Shown piece after piece: positions 1 through 7,878 of a stretch of 64,000 bases of DNA. This DNA is from an uncultured Erythrobacter sp. (lineage in GTDB: Bacteria > Pseudomonadota > Alphaproteobacteria > Sphingomonadales > Sphingomonadaceae), in NCBI GenBank assembly GCA_947488325.1, contig CANKYZ010000009.1, positions 1 to 64,000 of the forward strand, read 5' to 3'. Position numbers and translations under genes: made by a program. The notes below the pieces were generated by a model. The model searched no databases and was not told the DNA's origin. It was given only the letters and a program-made list of their open reading frames with translations. Position 1 is the first letter of the stretch. Each line of letters opens with the position of its first letter.

Positions 1-273
1 AAGATTTTAGAGACGCTCCAAACGCTCGACATCACTCGAATAGCCATCGCTCATAGGCCTGCGACGCTCGAAGCGGCAGAAAGCGTTTGGAAGTCGATCA
101 AGGGCGAACTGCGGCCGATTAGGTTGCGTGGATTGGCTCGTAAGGAGACTGAGTTGGCCACTGAAGAAGCATCAGGTCTTGTAGGCGCTCCACGTGCCAA
201 CGCCGCACGCCATGGGCCACTTCCAGCGCATTCACATGTTGAGTTCGATCAAGACGAAGCCGTGTCGTCTTGA
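1..273 (+). CDS. C-terminal part of an ABC transporter ATP-binding/peptidase-type exporter subunit (5' end outside window)
   Basis: Frame 1 is open from the window edge to TGA at 271-273: ...LETLQTLDITRIAIAHRPATLEAAESVW..., with an H-loop-like 'IAHRPATL' as in PCAT/bacteriocin-type ABC exporters. Not in the ORF track because the start lies outside the window. Confidence 0.72.
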   Translation, partial: KILETLQTLDITRIAIAHRPATLEAAESVWKSIKGELRPIRLRGLARKETELATEEASGLVGAPRANAARHGPLPAHSHVEFDQDEAVSS

Positions 274-318
274 TTGTTAGGCTTGGTCACGGCAACAACA
301 CAACTAAGGAGAAGCTTT

Positions 319-876
319 GTGCTTACTAAAAAGATCATTGAGAACACAGGATTCCGAGCTTTGACGCCAACCGAGCTTGGAACGGTCAGCGGCGGTGACG
401 GCCATATCATTGTGACAGGCAATACCGTCGGTGGCGATGGCGGTGGAACCTTCATGGGCGGCGGCAACGCAGGCGGAGGCTTCGCAGGCCCCCCTCCGAG
501 TGAGACTCAAGATGCCCCTGGAGATCCAGATGCCGGCAATCCGCAGGATCCAAGCGATATCGGCGTTCAAGTGGGTGATGCCGATGTGACTGCCACGCTA
601 AATGAAGACGGAAACCTCGAAGTCGATGTTGACGCGTCACCATCGCAATTCACACTCGGGGTCGAATTTGACCTTTCTAATTTGAGCGTTGAAAACATTT
701 CCGTAGGTTGGGCCGGTTTAAACTTTGACTTCTCACCCGATTTCTCGAACGCAACCACAACTTTCACCGATTCACAATCGGGCTGGACTGTGACAGCTAC
801 GTTCACGGATTCGTTCAATAGCCAGTTCAATGCACAAGAGCAGAAAGTCGTGCTCACGCTGTCGCACGGACTCTAA
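319..876 (+). CDS. Double-glycine-leader, Gly-rich secreted protein (bacteriocin-like/GG-motif exported protein)
   Basis: GTG at 319 preceded by TAAGGAG (305-311). N-terminus LTKKIIENTGFRALTPTELGTVSGGDG fits the LSxxELxxIxGG leader pattern; followed by a Gly-rich segment and a ~110 aa Thr/Ser/Asp-rich, beta-like domain. Confidence 0.7.
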   Translation: MLTKKIIENTGFRALTPTELGTVSGGDGHIIVTGNTVGGDGGGTFMGGGNAGGGFAGPPPSETQDAPGDPDAGNPQDPSDIGVQVGDADVTATLNEDGNLEVDVDASPSQFTLGVEFDLSNLSVENISVGWAGLNFDFSPDFSNATTTFTDSQSGWTVTATFTDSFNSQFNAQEQKVVLTLSHGL

Positions 877-896
877 CTAAACAAGGAGGCGGCCCA

Positions 897-1844
897 ATGC
901 CTTTTTTCGAACTTAAATTTTCAGCATGGCATTGGCCTGTAGTGGCTGCCTGCGCACTTTTTTGGGTGCAGGCAGCTACGGCTCATAATGTAGATATTCC
1001 GTCGAGCCAACGAAACGAAGAGCGGCGAGGCACGGTCACGTTTTTCAACAAGCCTGGTGAAATAAAATATAGCAATTTTGATGATCAGAATGGAGTCATT
1101 TTATTCGAAGCAAATCTTGAAGGAAGAGATGTTTTGGCATTGCTTGACACTGGAAGTGACTATTCTCTGGTCAGCACCTCGTTGATTGAGGAGTTGGGAA
1201 TTAGTCCTCAAGATGTTGCGGAATCAATACGAACAACGAACTCAGCGCAGTTATCAAGGCGTGTGCCGAACCTTAGGTTTGAGCATATCGACCAATATTC
1301 TATGACTCGAGATTTTTATACTTTTGATTTATCGGGAATGTCTCAAGCATTGGGGCGTCGCGTAGATGTCGTTATTGGATATGATCTTTTAAGTCAGCTC
1401 TCTTTTGTTTTGGATGGTAAGTCCAAGAGAATACTTGTGCTTCCCTCAGGGTTGATAACCCCTACCGACGACAGGTTTGCTGTTATCAGACTAAACGGAG
1501 GTGTTTTCGAGGGCTCTTTGAATGGTAGGAATACCCGCTTTGCCGTCGATTTAGGCTCAAATAGCGAGATATCCGTTTATGAACCCGCTTGGGAAAGACT
1601 CTTCGGCAACCAGCATATGGTTTCGCGTGGAAGAATTACGGATGCATCCGGCGTAACCCGCGCAGGGGAGGGTATAGAAGGAGTACAGTTGAGCGCATTT
1701 GGGGCTTCTGCGACGGTGTTTGTGACAAAGAAGCCGCGCGAGAATGGCAATTTTGACGCTCTAGTCGGATACCCCTTGTTTCATGGTAGGGTAACAATTT
1801 TCGATTATCCAAGAAATGTTATTTATTTTGAAAGAGAGCCCTGA
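897..1844 (+). CDS. Secreted retropepsin-like aspartic protease (two-lobed)
   Basis: Signal peptide-like N-terminus; ALLDTGSDYSLVS (DTGS) and a second degenerate FAVDLGSNSEISV motif; strong RBS (AAGGAGG) upstream, 20 bp after the GG-protein stop. Confidence 0.8.
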   Translation: MPFFELKFSAWHWPVVAACALFWVQAATAHNVDIPSSQRNEERRGTVTFFNKPGEIKYSNFDDQNGVILFEANLEGRDVLALLDTGSDYSLVSTSLIEELGISPQDVAESIRTTNSAQLSRRVPNLRFEHIDQYSMTRDFYTFDLSGMSQALGRRVDVVIGYDLLSQLSFVLDGKSKRILVLPSGLITPTDDRFAVIRLNGGVFEGSLNGRNTRFAVDLGSNSEISVYEPAWERLFGNQHMVSRGRITDASGVTRAGEGIEGVQLSAFGASATVFVTKKPRENGNFDALVGYPLFHGRVTIFDYPRNVIYFEREP

Positions 1845-1916
1845 ACACCGGGCCTTAGGTCACATATCCAGAAACAGGAATTCCAAGAATGGTGAGTTCT
1901 TAAAAGCACTGGGTAT

Positions 1917-2388
1917 TCAAATACAGGCGCGAGCGTTGTTATCGCGCAGGTCATCTGCAGCTTTCGGGAAGCCGAGTATGAACACTTGATGCCCAACACC
2001 GACCGGTCGGGCGTTCAGCACCGAGGGTCGGAGCGTAACCCCTCCGACAATTCTGAGCGCGATCAAATCCGCGTTGCGATCTGAGGCGACAACGCGGACT
2101 TCGCTTTGCTCCCCGCCATTGGCCGGGATTATCAGGATCCGGAAGTTCCGAGGTGATCTCAGGGCGCGTTTCGACAACATGATGGTTGGTAACGACAGTG
2201 TTCTCATTTACCGCAAAACCAGACCCGAGATCGTAGGATATCACCTCGCCCGAGCTAGCGCTGAATTCAGCGACAAGGATGCGTGCCACGGAATCCGAGA
2301 CAAGCGTGACATCCCTGTTGTCTTGAGCCGATAGCGGGCCAGATAGTGCACATAGACTGAGCGCAACAAGAAACGCGATGGTCCGCAT
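1917..2388 (-). pseudogene. Trypsin-like serine protease remnant, frameshifted and C-terminally truncated
   Basis: Signal peptide MRTIAFLVALSLCALSGPLSAQ and GSGFAVNENTVVTNHHVVE in one frame; ANGGEQSEVRVVASDRNADLIALRIVGG...GVGHQVFILGFPKA continues in another frame; ends before any GNSGG serine motif. Confidence 0.7.
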
Positions 2389-2577
2389 CGTTCTGTCACA
2401 CCAAGCTTTCAAGCGATCACGAGCGAAATCTGATTGTGGAGCATTTCTTAGATAATTGAGAAAAGTTGTAGCGTTGACTACTGAGTGCCATTCCGCTTTC
2501 ACTCCATGTACGGACGTCCTGCACGTAGCGATTCAGAGTCCGCTTTCGGTATGCAAGCGGACTTGATCAGAGCTAGA

Positions 2578-3171
2578 TCACGCCGCTAACTTCCATTTTT
2601 CCGGATGCCACATTCGCTCGGCAAACATGCGTTCTTCACTGCCAACCACGTTCAGGTAGATTGCCGTTGTGGTGCTACTGGCATGACCCATCCAGCGCTG
2701 AATTAGATTGGGCGGGACTGATTGGGTTGCCGCCCAAATGCCAAAGCCATGACGCAGACCCTTGCAGGTCGCCATCGGCCCTTCAATCGTTGCCTCGGTC
2801 ATGACCTGTTTGATCCAGCGCCACGCGGTGGCGCGATGAATAGGCCAAAGCGAGGACTGGCCTCGTTTGGTCAATTCCAGCAGTGATCGAATGAGAAAGG
2901 CTGGAACTGGAACACAGCGAAAATGACGTTTTCGTCGCTTTAGGGTTTGAAAGATGACAGCGCCGCGATCTTGATCGATGTGGAAGCGTTCTAAGGCCAG
3001 AGCCTCAGAGATGCGACAGCCTGTGTACGCCATCAGATAGCACAGCGTCCTAATTTGCGTTGGCTGTCGATCAGCCACTTCGAAAAAGCGCAATCGCTCG
3101 CTTTGCGAGACGTATTTGCGCCGCCCCACCTGATCATAGATTTGCCAATCTGTCTGTTCTGTCACCGTCAT
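2578..3171 (-). CDS. Tyrosine recombinase/phage integrase family protein (catalytic domain)
   Basis: TGCRISEAL, LRHGFG, MGHASSTTTAIYLNV: R...HxxR...Y arrangement of tyrosine recombinases; 197 aa. Confidence 0.88.
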   Translation of the reverse strand: MTVTEQTDWQIYDQVGRRKYVSQSERLRFFEVADRQPTQIRTLCYLMAYTGCRISEALALERFHIDQDRGAVIFQTLKRRKRHFRCVPVPAFLIRSLLELTKRGQSSLWPIHRATAWRWIKQVMTEATIEGPMATCKGLRHGFGIWAATQSVPPNLIQRWMGHASSTTTAIYLNVVGSEERMFAERMWHPEKWKLAA

Positions 3172-3367
3172 GTTTCGGGCCTCCCTTGGCCCGCAACGAT
3201 CTCCACAAGTCTGTTGCGATGAGTGGAGTCAGAATTCCCACAATCCGCCAGTTTGGATTTCACCTTTTCCTTTAGGACACACCACGCCGTCCTTCTAAGT
3301 CAATAAAATATAACAACTAGCCTGCAACACTTTTGTGGATAGTGTTGCAATTCGTCATTCTTGGCGA

Positions 3368-3847
3368 ATGAGGAACTCAAGCAAAACAAGGCTCACAGCC
3401 GCATGTCTTTTGGTAACAACCACAGCATCTTTGCTACCGATTGCGACAGCTCGTCCGGCTCAGGCACAAGTATCAGATGAACGGTGCGCGCCACTGTTTC
3501 AGACATCGGCTGGTCGGCAGGTCAATGCCTCCTATAGCGCGCACCGTTACTCACAGGAGAATGTAGGCGCTGTTGGAATCTCGATCTTTCCGGGACGGAC
3601 CCTTAGCCAAGATGCCGCACACGCACTTGGTACCCAACTCGTACAGGCCTTGCATCAGAACGAAGTTGAAGCTCGTTGCTTCGTTCACTTTGAGAATGGC
3701 GAGAAGGGAAGCAGGTTCGACTTTATCATCACCGGGCTTTCATGGGACGATGAAAGGCCATTGAGCATTGTAGAGGCCACGGATGTCGCAACTTTGCGTG
3801 CTGTTATTGCCGAGGCCAAAACAGCGGGCACGTTGTTGCGCCAGTAG
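3368..3847 (+). CDS. Hypothetical secreted protein
   Basis: ORF with signal peptide (LTAACLLVTTTASLLPIATARPAQA); no recognised family. Start chosen as ATG 3368. Confidence 0.5.
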   Translation: MRNSSKTRLTAACLLVTTTASLLPIATARPAQAQVSDERCAPLFQTSAGRQVNASYSAHRYSQENVGAVGISIFPGRTLSQDAAHALGTQLVQALHQNEVEARCFVHFENGEKGSRFDFIITGLSWDDERPLSIVEATDVATLRAVIAEAKTAGTLLRQ

Positions 3848-4636
3848 CTACACTGGCTTCATCAAAGCCGATAAATCGATGCTTGCGGCTAGCTGATCCT
3901 CGTCAATCACGACCTCGTCTCGCGATTGTTCGAGGCTCACTTTTGAGACTTCAGCGGCGCTCTCACTTTCTGGGTTTGTGGCAACTGAAGCATGAGTAGC
4001 CTCATTCTTTGCACTGCGACTGAGATCACCCACTCCGATCTCCCCATGCTCATATTGAGCCGTTTGGCGGAGCATTTCAGTGGTCGCTTCCTTATGTTGG
4101 TCCAACCATTCCCGTGCCCAAGGATGGCCCTGCAGATCATCCGGCTTGATTGTACCGTTATCGAGGCCTTCCTGAATGCGTATAGCGATCGCACGGCGGC
4201 GCTCAGTGTCGTCTTCAATCGCCATAATGTAAGCGTATTCATCATCGGAAATCCGACCATTTGCACATAGATCAGCGAGCAAGTCGCCCGCGAAACTTTG
4301 CCCATATTGAGCAGCGAGATCGTTCTCCATCCGGGCAATGTCTTCTAGGATTGCAGCAAGTACCGTATCAGCCGTTCTTGCTTTCGCCTTAGCTTTGTTG
4401 GCTTGCTCGCTACGGCGGCGGCTTGCGAGAGCAGCACCGCGCTCAATCCGCCCGTCAATTGCGCCGCTGTCTTGACCGAGAAGTTCTTCGGTTTTCGCAT
4501 CGCGCAAGCGGGTCTGGTTGGCTCGGGCTTGATCTTCCGTCAAGCCGTATTCGGTGAATTTTTCGCGCAGGAATGCTCCGGGCAATTTTTGTGCCGCCGC
4601 ATAATATATTTCTGCCGATTTACCGCCTTGAGCCAT
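3848..4636 (-). CDS. Hypothetical protein, Ala/Glu-rich helical, accessory-element associated
   Basis: 262 aa ORF, MAQGGKSAEIYYAAAQKLPGAFLREKFTEYGLTEDQ...; family not recognised. Confidence 0.6.
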   Translation of the reverse strand: MAQGGKSAEIYYAAAQKLPGAFLREKFTEYGLTEDQARANQTRLRDAKTEELLGQDSGAIDGRIERGAALASRRRSEQANKAKAKARTADTVLAAILEDIARMENDLAAQYGQSFAGDLLADLCANGRISDDEYAYIMAIEDDTERRRAIAIRIQEGLDNGTIKPDDLQGHPWAREWLDQHKEATTEMLRQTAQYEHGEIGVGDLSRSAKNEATHASVATNPESESAAEVSKVSLEQSRDEVVIDEDQLAASIDLSALMKPV

Positions 4637-4748
4637 TCTTCCTCACAACGCGCCTCAATTGACGCCTGACCCCAATATTCTCCCATACTTTAGGTAAAGA
4701 TATGGTTAATAATGGGTTACCGTGTGTGTGTGATAGCCTGTAAGGCAG

Positions 4749-5063
4749 TTATGCAGGAGCAGCATCCGCCGCGCCAAAATCGAACGGCTTGACCTTTATC
4801 GACTTCTCGCGCTGGCGCATGTGATAGGCCTCGTAGCGCGCCTGCATCTTAAGCAGCGTATCCATCTTTACGCCGAACGCTTTCTCAATCCGCAAAGCCA
4901 TCTCAGGGGAAAGCGAAGCATTTTCGTTGAGCAGCGTAGAGAGCGCAGGCCGCCCCACGCCCAATATCTTCGCTGCTTCGGTGACAGTTAAGTCATCGGG
5001 CAATACCGAGCGCCTTATAAACCCGCCGACATGCGGTGGTTTCATTCCTATTTTTATCGCCAT
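4749..5063 (-). CDS. higA: HigA-type antitoxin, XRE-family HTH
   Basis: MKPPHVGGFIRRSVLPDDLTVTEAAKILGVGRPALSTLLNENASLSPEMALRIEKAFG is typical of HigA. Confidence 0.88.
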   Translation of the reverse strand: MAIKIGMKPPHVGGFIRRSVLPDDLTVTEAAKILGVGRPALSTLLNENASLSPEMALRIEKAFGVKMDTLLKMQARYEAYHMRQREKSIKVKPFDFGAADAAPA

Positions 5064-5080
5064 AACGCACCTCCTTGTGC

Positions 5081-5362
5081 TCAGTGATAGTCTTCATAAT
5101 CCATGTCATACAGCTCATTAGTCTCTTCATCGTATTTGAAGGTGATCCGCCAGTTGGGCGTCACCGACAGGCTGTATGTTCCCGCGCGATCTCCGGTAAG
5201 AAGGTGCGGCTTATATTTTGGAAGCGCAAACATCTCATCGATCTGATCCATCGCAATCAGATATTCCAGAATATCCGTAATCTTCGGGACGAAAATCGCT
5301 GGCAAGCCTCTTGCGGAGCCCTTTTCCAACAGATTGCGCAGCCCCTTATGCCGAATATTGCG
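5081..5362 (-). pseudogene. higB: HigB-type RelE/ParE-superfamily toxin; N-terminus interrupted by in-frame TAA or using a non-ATG start
   Basis: Frame reads ATG GGG TAA CGC AAT ATT CGG CAT AAG GGG CTG ... = (M G *) R N I R H K G L R N L L E K G S A R G L P..., then canonical HigB sequence to ...WRITFKYDEETNELYDMDYEDYH. First possible bacterial start after TAA is CTG 5341, CTG 5332 or TTG 5329. Confidence 0.6.
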
Positions 5363-5756
5363 TTACCCCATTTTCAAATAGTGGGTTCCAATGGAATGAT
5401 CAGGAGGTAAATGCATGAACGCCACCTGATCAAACCGAAGGAAGAACCGTCCTCATCTGGACGAAGGCAAGTGGATGATGCCGTTTATGTCCGATGCGCT
5501 AACAAAAGCGCGCCCGAAAGCAAGGCACTCTCCTAACCGATCTTATACATGCATGCAGCTTTAACCAAAGACTGCGGAGAGAAGCGCGACCCAGATGAAC
5601 GACAACCAAACCAAGGAACTTGACAGATGCCAATTAGAGAAGTGGACACTAGCTGCTGGAATGAACTTTACGTCAGTTAACCCACACCCATTTTCAGATT
5701 CTTTAAATATGAGAACTCAAATATAAAACGTTTAGCAATTCACGATCTGATAAGTC

Positions 5757-5820
5757 GGCCTTGGAACGAAGGGAAACGGATTGGGCAAAAGGCGCTACTG
5801 AAGCCAAAGGGAGCTTGGGT
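5757..5820 (+). pseudogene. Short remnant of a site-specific integrase
   Basis: Translation SRPWNEGKRIGQKALLKPKGAW resembles the recurrent integrase motif RPWNKGKxxGQKPPLKPKxxW; followed by unrelated sequence and a stop. Confidence 0.42.
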
Positions 5821-6043
5821 CATGGAGCAGTTCGTTAGAGTTATCGGTTGGCCCATCTTTATTTGAAATGCAGCCGGTATTTTCAGATTGATAGGAATGC
5901 ATTCCAGTCAAAATCTCGATCCCTCATGTCGTCTCAGATTCAAATATAGTAGAATCTGCAAACAACTTAGCTTATCAGTATTTTATTTCGCCTAGAAATT
6001 TATCTGATCGATTAAGTACCTGACTTGAAGATTAACGACCAGG

Positions 6044-6607
6044 TTGTGTGGATCAAAGCATGATAGGAAAATCGATTTGATCGACCGGAACAAAGAGATA
6101 GGCGAACTCTATCGCCTTTTTTTTGAACCGTTATGCGCTTCAATTCGCAAGGCTTTTGGTTCTGGCCCGCCCGACCCGGATGAAATCGCACAATCGGCAT
6201 TCACCAAATATCTCGCCATGGAAAATACGGACCATGTGCAGAATCCCAAAGCATTTCTGTTCACGATTGCACGAAATCTGGTGATGGATTCTAAGCGACG
6301 GATGAAGCGCGGCGAAGCGTATGTCGCGGAGCAGTTGGCGATAGACCCGGACCTGCAATTGGAAAAAATAACGCCCGAACGCGTCTTATTCGAAAAGCAG
6401 CGGTTTGAGTTGCTTTTATCGGCGATAAAAACGCTCCCGCACAAACAACAGGTAGTACTGACGATGAACCGGTTACACGGAAAAACCTATGAGCAAATCA
6501 ACAAGGAAACCGGTTGGTCGTTGGGTGATATCAGCAGGAATTTGAATGCAGCCAAAGCCGCATTATTGGATATTCTGGAGAATTCAGATCAACAGTTGGC
6601 AAATTAA
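6044..6607 (+). CDS. ECF-family RNA polymerase sigma factor, FecI-like
   Basis: Sigma-70 region 2 (DPDEIAQSAFTKYL...NPKAFLFTIARNLVMDSKRR) and region 4 (LPHKQQVVLTMNRLHGKTYEQINKETGWSLGDISRNL), followed by fecR and an STN-TonB receptor. Confidence 0.9.
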   Translation: MCGSKHDRKIDLIDRNKEIGELYRLFFEPLCASIRKAFGSGPPDPDEIAQSAFTKYLAMENTDHVQNPKAFLFTIARNLVMDSKRRMKRGEAYVAEQLAIDPDLQLEKITPERVLFEKQRFELLLSAIKTLPHKQQVVLTMNRLHGKTYEQINKETGWSLGDISRNLNAAKAALLDILENSDQQLAN

Positions 6608-6633
6608 CCGCTTCATTTTGAACGTCGGACGAT

Positions 6634-7692
6634 ATGGGGGCGGCAATGGAATTGAAAAATACTAAAGAGGAAGCCCTTCATTGGCACGGCTTGATAAACA
6701 GTGGGGAGCCCGATGCCGTTCTCAGGCGTGACTTCGAAAGTTGGCTTGATAAAGACAGTGCGCATCGAAAAGCCTATTTTGAGATGGAGCAACTGTGGTG
6801 CGATCTCGATTATGTACTGGCCGCGCACGACACAGAAATTTCAAATTCAGGAAAACAGAGTGACTTGGAAAAATACTCGGCTTGGATGACGAAATTCATG
6901 AAGTATCCGAAAGCAACAGCAATCGGCTCTGCTATTGCCGCGATATTCCTCGTGGCTGTCGTATTCAATCTACCGGCGACAGTTTCTCCTGTTGGCATTC
7001 CAGCGCATCATGAAACCAAGATCGCAGAGTTGAAAAAAATCAGTCTGGAAGACGGTTCGATCGTCACGCTGGGTGCGAAGTCGCATATCTCGGTGTCTTT
7101 CGACGAAGACACCAGGATCGTGTCGCTAGTTGGCGGTGAAGCTTTCTTTGATGTCGCCAAAGACAGTGATCGCCCATTCCTGGTGGCGGCCGGCGACACG
7201 ATCGTTCGGGTTGTGGGAACGAAATTTGAGGTGAAATACGCCGATGATGATATCCGTGTCGCTGTGCTTGAAGGCAATGTCCTGGTTGTAAGAGGTGCGG
7301 AAATAACCGATGTTGCACGATCTCAAGACATCGCGATCCTGAAGGACCGGTTTGAAACCGAGACATTGACGGAAAACTTGAAATTTTCCGCAGGTAGCGG
7401 CTCCGATGCTGTCCAGAAACTGGATCAGGCTGTCCCGGGCACATGGAGGAGCGGACGATTGGCCTATGAGGACGCCAGCCTTTCAGAAATCATCGCGGAT
7501 GTGAATCGCTATTCTCAGCGCTCCATCGAGATCGACGATGAGAGCCTCAAAAGTCTACGCTTCACAATGGGATTCAAAACAAGTGAAATCAGCCAATTGC
7601 TCGCAATCCTGGATAGCAGTGAAGTAATTGAGGTTCTCGACGATGACACCAATACGATTATCATTCGAGCTGAGGTGGCATCCGAAGAGTAA
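6634..7692 (+). CDS. FecR-family anti-sigma/transmembrane regulator
   Basis: N-terminal ALHWHGLINSGEPDAVLRRDFESWLDKDSAHRKAYFEMEQLW, single TM (AIGSAIAAIFLVAVVF), FecR domain DGSIVTLGAKSHISVSFDEDTRIVSLVGGEAFFDVAKD. Confidence 0.93.
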   Translation: MGAAMELKNTKEEALHWHGLINSGEPDAVLRRDFESWLDKDSAHRKAYFEMEQLWCDLDYVLAAHDTEISNSGKQSDLEKYSAWMTKFMKYPKATAIGSAIAAIFLVAVVFNLPATVSPVGIPAHHETKIAELKKISLEDGSIVTLGAKSHISVSFDEDTRIVSLVGGEAFFDVAKDSDRPFLVAAGDTIVRVVGTKFEVKYADDDIRVAVLEGNVLVVRGAEITDVARSQDIAILKDRFETETLTENLKFSAGSGSDAVQKLDQAVPGTWRSGRLAYEDASLSEIIADVNRYSQRSIEIDDESLKSLRFTMGFKTSEISQLLAILDSSEVIEVLDDDTNTIIIRAEVASEE

Positions 7693-7762
7693 AATCCGAC
7701 AGTTGTACAAGCGATTGAAATTGCGAAAAATGTTAAATTAATTAGGCCAAATTTGATTTTTC

Positions 7763-7790
7763 TGGAAAATTTTCCAATCCGGGCCGTCTC
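7763..7790 (+). promoter_or_regulatory. Candidate ECF (FecI-type) promoter overlapping a 14-bp perfect palindrome
   Basis: Palindrome TGGAAAATTTTCCA (7763-7776) contains GGAAAA as possible -35; CGTCTC at 7785-7790 as possible -10; placed between fecR and the TonB receptor. Confidence 0.4.
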
Positions 7791-7878
7791 CTTATGAGAG
7801 TCACAACTGATCGCAGATAATACCGTTTATAGAATTAGCGGTGATGGCGGTGGTGGTGAAAATGAGGGGAAGAGATAA

